Assembly (NCBI GenBank): GCA_024636935.1
Contig: JAGXGC010000027.1
Coordinates: forward strand, 26,956-90,955
Length of the DNA: 64,000 nt
From: Sideroxydans sp.
GTDB lineage: Bacteria > Pseudomonadota > Gammaproteobacteria > Burkholderiales > Gallionellaceae
Direction of reading: 5' to 3'
The stretch's first letter is position 1, and each line of letters opens with the position of its first letter. Positions 58,180 to 64,000 of the stretch are shown piece after piece. A model generated the notes under the pieces. It had not been told where the DNA came from. It was given only the letters and a program-made list of their open reading frames with translations, and did no database searches. The position numbers and the translations under genes were made by a program.

Positions 58180-59889
58180 ATGTATCTGACGACCACGCTT
58201 GCCGCCCGCCTTTCCATGATTCTCTGTGCTGTACTCTTAGTCGGCTGTGGAGATAACGCCCAGACACCAGCACCATCCGCTACTAGCTCTACACAACCAT
58301 CCAAGGCTGCCCCCAAGATCAGGGCATCAGCTTCTACCCCTGCACCCGCCAGCATCGCAACCGTCACCCTTCAAAGTATCGAACTGACATCTACCGATGC
58401 ATCCATCGGCATAGGCGAATCATCAGCGCTACAAGTTGTCGGGCGCTACTCGGACGATTCCACTCAAAACCTTTTGCCCAAGGTGATCTGGCACACCAAC
58501 AAGAAAGGCATCATCAGAATCTTAAAAGGCGAGATCCATGGCACCAGCGCCGGTATCGTGCAAGTCACTGTCACACTGGATGGCGTAAGCTCCGAGCCAT
58601 TAGCCATCACTGTTGGCTATACCATCGGAGGAAGTATTCATGGATTGTTAGAGGGCAACAGTCTTTCGATAATCAATAACGGCAGCATCGAAGAAATCAT
58701 CACCAACGGTGACACCTTCACCTTGCGCAATAAATTCATTCCCAAGACCGCCTACGATATTCAAGCCTCTGCGATACAGAATGCGCAACCCTGCACGCAG
58801 ACCTATGGCAAAGGGAGTGTGTCGAATTCAAATGTCAGCAGCATACAAATCATCTGCGGCATTCCATCCAAGGGTGTTTCTGCCGCCAGCACAGACATCT
58901 CAAATGCGCGCCGCAACCACACGACTACTTTACTATCGAATGGAAAACTACTGATCGCGGGTGGTGCGAATGACACAGGCAGCATCGCCAGTGCAGAGTT
59001 ACTCGATGCTGCTAACAACAAGTTTGCCGCCACGGGTTCACTCAAGCAGGCGCGGCATAGCCACAGCGCCACGCTGCTCCCGGATGGCAAAGTGCTGGTC
59101 GTAGGCGGCATCGGGGAAGGCGTAACCCGCCTATCCAGTGCCGAAATATTTGACCCCGTCACATCCAAATGGGCATCCACAGGCAGCTTGAATATCGCCC
59201 GTCGTGGTCACACCGCCACTCTGCTACCCAATGGAAAAGTACTTGTCGTGGGCGGCATCGGCGCAACGGGACAAGGCATTCTTTCGAGTGCAGAGTTATA
59301 TGACCCCGCTACAGGAAAATGGCGCGTCACAAGCGGCCTTTCCACAGCACGTACCCAGCACACCGCCACCTTGCTCCCCAACAATATGGTTTTAGTAGTA
59401 GGTGGCACAGGGCCGAGCGGCAGCCTTAGCAGTGCTGAGCTTTACGACACCGATACGGACACTTGGCACCGCACCGGCAGTACACTCACACCGCGATACC
59501 TGCACACAGCGACGCTACTGCCTAATGGCAAAGTATTGATCACAGGGGGGCTAGACGACAAAGGCATCCTTGCCTCGTCTGAGCTATTCGATGCCGACAG
59601 CGGGCAATGGACTTCAGCAGGGAAATTGACTGATGCGCGCTACTCGCACAGCGCCGTACTACTCCCCACGGGGCTTGTCTATGTCACAGGTGGCAACAGT
59701 GCAGGTGGAAAGCACATCCTCGCAAGTGCGGAGCTTTTCGATCCTGCCACAGGGGTATGGTCAACTACGGGGGCATCAATACATGCGCGGAGTCAGCACA
59801 CCACTGTGCTGCTCAATAATGGCAAAGCAATCACAGTTGGCGGCACCTCGAATGGAGATGCATTAAGTAATGTCGAGTTGTATTGGTAG
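58180..59889 (+). CDS. kelch-repeat lipoprotein
   Basis: A 569-residue predicted lipoprotein: lipobox LVGC (Cys22), a Thr/Ser/Pro/Ala-rich linker (about 25–60), a bacterial Ig-like domain (about 65–150, LQSIELTSTDASIGIGESSALQVVGRYSDDS), an intermediate domain, then seven kelch-type repeats of ~48 residues. Each repeat has the form ARxxHTATLLPNGKVLVVGG with a following SSAELYDPATGKW. The repeats should form a β-propeller exposed at or outside the cell surface. The start is uncertain: frames open from 58090, and a third ATG lies at 58216; 58180 gives a normal lipoprotein signal. Ligand unknown; related proteins are common on bacterial surfaces. Confidence 0.82.
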   Translation: MYLTTTLAARLSMILCAVLLVGCGDNAQTPAPSATSSTQPSKAAPKIRASASTPAPASIATVTLQSIELTSTDASIGIGESSALQVVGRYSDDSTQNLLPKVIWHTNKKGIIRILKGEIHGTSAGIVQVTVTLDGVSSEPLAITVGYTIGGSIHGLLEGNSLSIINNGSIEEIITNGDTFTLRNKFIPKTAYDIQASAIQNAQPCTQTYGKGSVSNSNVSSIQIICGIPSKGVSAASTDISNARRNHTTTLLSNGKLLIAGGANDTGSIASAELLDAANNKFAATGSLKQARHSHSATLLPDGKVLVVGGIGEGVTRLSSAEIFDPVTSKWASTGSLNIARRGHTATLLPNGKVLVVGGIGATGQGILSSAELYDPATGKWRVTSGLSTARTQHTATLLPNNMVLVVGGTGPSGSLSSAELYDTDTDTWHRTGSTLTPRYLHTATLLPNGKVLITGGLDDKGILASSELFDADSGQWTSAGKLTDARYSHSAVLLPTGLVYVTGGNSAGGKHILASAELFDPATGVWSTTGASIHARSQHTTVLLNNGKAITVGGTSNGDALSNVELYW

Positions 59890-59905
59890 GGCGAAGAACT
59901 TCGCC
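59890..59905. other. short hairpin directly behind the kelch gene
   Basis: GGCGAAG and CTTCGCC with a two-base loop begin right behind the stop codon. No T-run follows, so termination here is only possible, not shown. Confidence 0.35.
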
Positions 59906-59973
59906 TAGCACCCACTAAATCCGAGAGACAGCATTTTATGAGGCTAGAAAGTATCCCTTAGATAGAGGGCGAT

Positions 59974-60144
59974 TCAGTTGCTGTTTTCACCGCCGCCGGT
60001 GGCGATCAGGTTGAGGTTGTTGGCTGCACTGATGGTGCTGGATGGCAGGAAACTCGGCAGGGTGTAGGCTTGCGCAGTCTGCGTGAGGATGAGGCAGAAC
60101 GCGAGCAGGTAACGCAACGGCGATTTAGTCCAAGCTGTCGTCAT
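59974..60144 (-). pseudogene. signal-peptide ORF ending in a filamentous-haemagglutinin fragment
   Basis: A 56-residue frame: residues 1–26 look like a signal peptide (RYLLAFCLILTQTAQA), then TLPSFLPSSTISAANNLNLI and ATGGGENSN before a stop. The NNLNLIATGGGENSN part is typical of filamentous haemagglutinin/CdiA repeats. The CdiA-like protein at 61–63.9 kb begins its homology with SNSNITIQGSD, exactly where this one stops. So this may be a detached piece of the same gene. No ribosome site is evident. Confidence 0.4.
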
Positions 60145-60166
60145 CTAGTTGTTGGAGAAACCTATT

Positions 60167-60192
60167 GTGCTGGATTGCAAGACCTGACCCCG
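60167..60192 (+). repeat. 26-bp repeat, copy 1 (plus orientation)
   Basis: GTGCTGGATTGCAAGACCTG continuing ACCCCG. It matches the copy at 63867–63892 (minus strand) in 24 of 26 positions. The two face each other and bracket the toxin and immunity genes. Confidence 0.75.
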
Positions 60193-60238
60193 AACCTCGC
60201 TAAACCTTCGGGTTCCGTGTTTCCTTTGCCGCTTGCTG

Positions 60239-61048
60239 TTATGGTTTCAAAAAAATGTAATGGTTATCGTAATGGTCGAGCGGCGAGACGGGCAACCATT
60301 CTTGCGGGATATAGGGCGAATCTACTTTGACCTGATAGCCGTGCCGCCATGCGATTTTTGAGTAGATAACAGCATAGGTGGAAATCAGATCTTCGGTGTA
60401 GCCGCTTTCATCGTTGCGGCGTACACGCACTGCCTTAGGGGTCAGAATCTCCTGTAGCACGTCTTGCATCTTCTCGATGTCACCATGCGCGAGCGCTAAA
60501 AAAAAATGGTGGTCAATAAGATATTTTTGTTCACTGCTCGCGCCGGGCGGATCGGCGATAACTTTTTCGCAACGCTCGATCAAGCGCGGCCAGTCACCGC
60601 GCAAGGCCACGATGGTCTGGTATGCAAAAAAATCGCCCGTCTTGTGGTTTTCCACGCGTTTCAGGTCATACAACGAATCGTAATGCGCGAACCAGTTGAT
60701 CAGCGCTTCGTGATCTGAAAGCAGTGGTTTTAATAACCGAAGCATGCAGCCACCCGCACTTAGCCTATCAGCTATCATTTGATACCACAGTTGATCCAGC
60801 TTGCTAGTCACGTAACACCATTGTTTCATCGCATGCAAATCGTGATTGCCGAACCATGACAGCATGGCATTGGCCTCGGCATCGCTAGATAACCCCATCG
60901 CACACCCATGCGGGCTCCCCAAGTTATGCAAGATCTTATGCACCATATCCTCAATAACGCCATCGCGATCACTTGTATGCTGTATCAAATGAGCGATACG
61001 TTTATCCGCTTTTTCTCTATATTTTTTTAAGTCTTTCTCTGTCACCAT
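60239..61048 (-). CDS. Imm49-like immunity protein for the CdiA toxin
   Basis: A 269-residue soluble, helix-rich protein with no signal peptide. Segments LINWFAHYDSLYDLKR, FAYQTIVALRGDWPRLIERC, KYLIDHHFFLALAHGD and the end VDSPYIPQEWLPVSPLDHYD resemble the immunity-49 family found behind polymorphic and CDI toxins. It starts 13 bases behind the toxin gene's stop, with GGAAGGTG upstream. By position it should bind and neutralise the toxin domain at the C-terminus of the preceding protein. The family name is from recall; the role from context. Confidence 0.75.
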   Translation of the reverse strand: MVTEKDLKKYREKADKRIAHLIQHTSDRDGVIEDMVHKILHNLGSPHGCAMGLSSDAEANAMLSWFGNHDLHAMKQWCYVTSKLDQLWYQMIADRLSAGGCMLRLLKPLLSDHEALINWFAHYDSLYDLKRVENHKTGDFFAYQTIVALRGDWPRLIERCEKVIADPPGASSEQKYLIDHHFFLALAHGDIEKMQDVLQEILTPKAVRVRRNDESGYTEDLISTYAVIYSKIAWRHGYQVKVDSPYIPQEWLPVSPLDHYDNHYIFLKP

Positions 61049-61061
61049 TTCATCACCTTCC

Positions 61062-63902
61062 TTAATTTACTTTGAGCACCGTCAGTGCTCCTGTCGTCCG
61101 GTCAACCCCGGCTACCCCTTTTACCAAGGTGCCATTATTTCTAGCTGCTTCGATAGCTAAATAGGCGGGAGAAGTTTGGTCAAGTTTGGTCATGACATTT
61201 TTCACCCATGCATCCGTCAGCTGCATTTCCTTTCCAGCCCCTGTCGATACCTTTGCCGCCCCTTTCGCCATCTGTTTCGAGTCCAACAAGATGGTTACCG
61301 TGCCATCGGCGCTTTGCAACACATGATCGAAGCCGTTGTTGCTTCCGTATTTACCACCGGTCAGTACTGTTAGCCCTTGGCGTTCCGCCACCGAGTTCAC
61401 TAACTCTTCAGTGATTTTACCTGCTGGATCGCCATTTGCTAAAACCTCCTGCGTCCATCTTTGCTCTGTGGCACTCAAATCTGTTATCGAGAAGCTGTTG
61501 GATTGGAGCTTAGCTTTACTCAGATTGCCCGACAAAGTGGAAGAAACACCATTCAAATCAGCCACGGCGCTTAATCCAGTGTAATTTGCCGCCGCTTCCA
61601 ACTCTTTCGTCAACTTCGCAGCTTCAGGCGAGCCTGCCACTGCGGTCTTTGCAAGCTTAACTATATCGCCTGATTTTTGGAGTGCCTTGGTGATGGCTGT
61701 TCCTTCTCCAGCTGTCAGCACCCCAAACAATGCCAATGCACGGTTTGCCTCCTCCCCATCCAGTCCTGCACCTGTAGCCAAAGTCTTGGCATCGTCAGCC
61801 ACGCCTGCCGGAGTCATCATAACGGCCATATAAGCCAACTCTCCCAGTATCTTGGCCGTCTTCTCGTTGTTCAACATCTGGTTTGCACAACCCTCAGCAT
61901 TGCCGTCACGGCAGAACTGGTTCATATACAAATTGAGTTCTGCTTTCTTGTCCGTGATGATCTTGTTCTGGTAAACGGTCATCGGAGCAATCTGGGTCTG
62001 TGCGGTCTTCTGCCAGTTGTTGACGGCCATGCCAAGTTGCGCATCAGATTGATAGATTTCCGCCATGGCGCTATTCGCTTCATTGATGTTCGCCAAGTGT
62101 TCCGCCACACAGTTAAAGTCTTGGCAAGCACCAAGAGCTTTATCGTTGGCGTCACTAATTTTGCTGTATTCTTTTTTAAGTTCCCCCTGACAGTCCGAAT
62201 CACCACCACAGTCTTTCCATTTGTCATTCAGGGCAACCATCTCCAGCTTCTTGAGATAGTTATTCTCCGTCTCCATCACCGCCGAATTCGTAGCCGTGGC
62301 GATGTTCTCGGCACCACTGCTTGCCGCAATACCCGCCACCAACGTCGCAACCAGATTCTTCCTATTCTCCTTCTCCATCGCCGTCATCTTGCTGGTGTCG
62401 CCTTGCAGGATGCTGTTGAGGGCGGAGCCTGCGCTGGCTCCCAATGCGCCGCTACTGCAGTCGCTGCCTTGGGCGCTTGCGCCTGCACAAGCGACGATGC
62501 CGTGCAGGGCTGCGCGCAGGCTTTCGCTTTCAGGGGTGTTGTTGCCGTTGGCGTCTTTGAGGCTGTCGGCGATCTTCTTCACTTCCGTCGCGCCCAGGCT
62601 TTGGATGTAGTTCACCGCCGCACCTTGTACGAGTTGCGAGGTGCCGCCGGTGACGTTGCCGCCCGCTGCGGCGGTGATCGCGGTGGCGATGGTTCTGTAG
62701 GTGCTGCCCGGGGCCCATTGGTCGCTGTCGGCTTTGCTGTCGGCGGATTGCTGGTAGAGGCTGTCCGCTTCAGCTTGGTATTGGGCTTTTTTTGCCGGGT
62801 CGGTTTCTTCTTTTGCTGCGGCTTGCTTGGCGTCGCCTGCGGCTTTGAGGCGGTCGCTCTTGGTGGCCAGGTCGCCTACAAAGGTGTTGGCCTGCTGCAC
62901 GAAGGCCTGGGTGACGGCCATGGCACCTTGCACTTGGTCTACGTCCAGGTTGTTGCTGATGGCACCTGAGGTGTCCTGGCCGGTGGTGACGTCGCGGTTG
63001 AGGCTGGCAATGGTTTCTTGACTGTCTTGACCGGTGAGTTGTTTTTGTTTGGCGTCGTCGGTGATGACAACGCTGGCACCGCTGATGCCGCTGCGGGTGG
63101 TGCTGGTGTCTTTGTCGGAAGCTTGTATCGCCATCGGCGGTGCGATGCCGCCGGTACCGCCGCTGACGCTGATGCTTTGCGCTTTGTATTCGGAGGCGTT
63201 GTCGATATCGCTGCTGGTGAGCGTGGCGGTGCTGAGGGTGTTGTTGCCTGCCTCTACAGCGGCTTGGCTGCTTTCGATGACAGCGCCTTTGAGGTCGGTG
63301 TTGCCGTTGACTTTGATCTGGAAGCCGCCGTCGCCGGCTTTAATGCCGCTTTGTTCAGTGACACTGGCGAAGTTGCCGTTGATGGTGCTTTGGTTGAGGC
63401 TGAGGCTGGCACTGGCACCCCCAACGCCTACGGTGGCGCTGCCGCTGGCGCTTTGTTGTTTGGTGTCGTAGGTGCTGGTGTCTTGCAGGCTGGCTATGTT
63501 GAGGTCGCCGCCGATGTCGGCGATGACTTGCTGGCCCGTGGCAGTGGCTCCAATCATATTGGTGTCGCCACCTGATTTGATCTTGAGCGCATTACCTGCG
63601 GTGACGTGGGTGTTGGTGTAGGTAGTGTCTTTGCCGTCAATGTTGCCTCGGGCCAGGCTGGCGTTGGCGGTGATGCCGAATGATCCGCCGCCGCTACCGA
63701 CAGTGATGCCGACACCGGCACCGCTGCTGCTACTGCTGTTGTGGCTGACTTGGTCGTTGACGTTTTGGTCGGCGAGCAGGTTGATCTTGTTGTCGGCGGT
63801 GAGGGTGATGTCTTGCTTGGCACTAATGTCGCTGCCCTGGATGGTGATGTTGCTGTTTGAAAAACACGGGGTCAGGTCTTGCAATATAGCACCCCACCTC
63901 AC
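61062..63902 (-). CDS. CdiA-like haemagglutinin with C-terminal toxin, 5'-truncated
   Basis: An open frame of 946 codons from a GTG. True homology begins about residue 15 (SNSNITIQGSDISAKQDITL): FHA-type β-helix repeats to about 290, a spacer, a pre-toxin region (about 400–520: ITAAAGGNVTGGTSQLVQGA, LHGIVACAGASAQGS) and a VENN-type junction ETENNYL near 548. The toxin part ends with GGKYGSNNGFDHVL, ILLDSKQMAKGAAK and GVAGVDRTTGALTV. The D…DSK pattern suggests a PD-(D/E)xK-type nuclease (inference). The normal ~2000-residue N-terminus, signal and TPS domain are missing, and the first residues are encoded by the 26-bp repeat. It cannot be exported as it stands. Confidence 0.75.
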   Translation of the reverse strand: MRWGAILQDLTPCFSNSNITIQGSDISAKQDITLTADNKINLLADQNVNDQVSHNSSSSSGAGVGITVGSGGGSFGITANASLARGNIDGKDTTYTNTHVTAGNALKIKSGGDTNMIGATATGQQVIADIGGDLNIASLQDTSTYDTKQQSASGSATVGVGGASASLSLNQSTINGNFASVTEQSGIKAGDGGFQIKVNGNTDLKGAVIESSQAAVEAGNNTLSTATLTSSDIDNASEYKAQSISVSGGTGGIAPPMAIQASDKDTSTTRSGISGASVVITDDAKQKQLTGQDSQETIASLNRDVTTGQDTSGAISNNLDVDQVQGAMAVTQAFVQQANTFVGDLATKSDRLKAAGDAKQAAAKEETDPAKKAQYQAEADSLYQQSADSKADSDQWAPGSTYRTIATAITAAAGGNVTGGTSQLVQGAAVNYIQSLGATEVKKIADSLKDANGNNTPESESLRAALHGIVACAGASAQGSDCSSGALGASAGSALNSILQGDTSKMTAMEKENRKNLVATLVAGIAASSGAENIATATNSAVMETENNYLKKLEMVALNDKWKDCGGDSDCQGELKKEYSKISDANDKALGACQDFNCVAEHLANINEANSAMAEIYQSDAQLGMAVNNWQKTAQTQIAPMTVYQNKIITDKKAELNLYMNQFCRDGNAEGCANQMLNNEKTAKILGELAYMAVMMTPAGVADDAKTLATGAGLDGEEANRALALFGVLTAGEGTAITKALQKSGDIVKLAKTAVAGSPEAAKLTKELEAAANYTGLSAVADLNGVSSTLSGNLSKAKLQSNSFSITDLSATEQRWTQEVLANGDPAGKITEELVNSVAERQGLTVLTGGKYGSNNGFDHVLQSADGTVTILLDSKQMAKGAAKVSTGAGKEMQLTDAWVKNVMTKLDQTSPAYLAIEAARNNGTLVKGVAGVDRTTGALTVLKVN
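63867..63892 (-). repeat. 26-bp repeat, copy 2 (minus orientation)
   Basis: On the minus strand GTGCTATATTGCAAGACCTG continuing ACCCCG, differing from copy 1 in two positions. It lies just behind the stop of the transposase-like tail and runs into the truncated CdiA-like gene. Confidence 0.75.
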
Positions 63903-64000
63903 TCATTTCCTTCTCCCTTCTTAACCGCTCTGCTAACCGTTGCATAGTGAACGCCGAAATGATCGGCGATTGTTTGCAGGGTGTAATCGCCTGTAGCGTA
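63899..64000 (-). CDS. C-terminal tail of a transposase-like HTH protein (runs off window)
   Basis: The last 33 codons read YTLQTIADHFGVHYATVSRA then VKKGEGNE and stop. The helix-turn-helix IADHFGVHYATVSRAV is the C-terminal domain of REP-associated tyrosine (IS200-like) transposases and related proteins as I know them. The rest of the gene is beyond the window. Its stop is directly followed by repeat copy 2, as expected if that sequence is a mobile end handled by this protein. Confidence 0.6.
   Translation of the reverse strand, partial: YATGDYTLQTIADHFGVHYATVSRAVKKGEGNE

Noticed and set aside
61677..62969. 430-codon frame on the plus strand opposite the CdiA-like gene
   Set aside because: Low-complexity valine/glycine and cysteine-rich shadow of the repeat-coding strand; the minus frame has clear FHA and pre-toxin sequence.
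1..64000. CRISPR arrays, rRNA genes, intact tRNA genes, riboswitches
   Set aside because: No regularly spaced repeats, rRNA-like stretches, complete tRNA cloverleaf or recognisable riboswitch core was seen anywhere in the window.

Overview
The window is one piece of a betaproteobacterial chromosome. Gene order (lgt–pldA, pilC–pilD–coaE–zapD–yacG, secA–argJ, a complete dcw cluster ending in lpxC, rpe–gph–trpE–trpG–trpD) and protein sequences point to the Nitrosomonadales. A Gallionellaceae/Sideroxydans-like organism is my best guess, but it rests on overall impression, not on a search. By eye, base composition is moderately GC-rich in the core and drops around 33.4–35.7 kb and after 57.7 kb.

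Layout. 1–7.1 kb (mostly + strand): the first codons of a divergent ilvD, then lgt and pldA, a CNNM/CBS membrane protein, pilC and pilD (no pilB next to them), coaE, zapD and yacG. 7.1–14.4 kb (mainly − strand): secA, a cyclic-nucleotide-binding protein, argJ, an ATPase and a Nudix/ThiE fusion form one tight run, preceded by an M23 peptidase with its own terminator. dciA is divergent from the peptidase. 14.8–33.4 kb (− strand): an uninterrupted division and cell-wall operon mraZ–rsmH–ftsL–ftsI–murE–murF–mraY–murD–ftsW–murG–murC–murB–ddl–ftsQ–ftsA–ftsZ–lpxC plus a small membrane protein. Most junctions are overlapping stop/start codons. A consensus promoter and four MraZ boxes at exact 10-bp spacing sit in front of it.

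33.4–35.7 kb: an AT-rich stretch with a nested palindrome, then three lipoproteins (CsgG-like, DUF4810, DUF799). 35.7–49.5 kb: mltA and apaG (−), then rpe–gph, a candidate trp leader peptide (…WRW-stop) whose RNA can fold onto the trpE ribosome site, trpEGD without trpC, a RelA that ends before the ACT domain, a tiny coiled-coil ORF, glutamate dehydrogenase, and a four-gene PhnD-family oxyanion ABC importer. 49.5–57.7 kb: a glutaredoxin-like protein, acetate kinase and phosphoketolase (the latter broken by a one-base frameshift near its C-terminus), an Old Yellow Enzyme, a 131-bp palindromic MITE-like repeat, two YceI proteins and a pirin, with a divergent LysR regulator.

57.7–64 kb is an accessory region. 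It starts just after a tRNA-like 3' remnant and carries a kelch-repeat lipoprotein, then a contact-dependent-inhibition-type remnant: a 5'-truncated CdiA-like protein with pre-toxin and toxin domains, its Imm49-like immunity gene, a stray FHA fragment, and two near-identical 26-bp sequences in inverted orientation that bracket the toxin/immunity pair. One copy lies directly behind the C-terminal tail of a transposase-like HTH protein that runs off the window end. This cassette, the trp leader and the truncated RelA are the most unusual parts.
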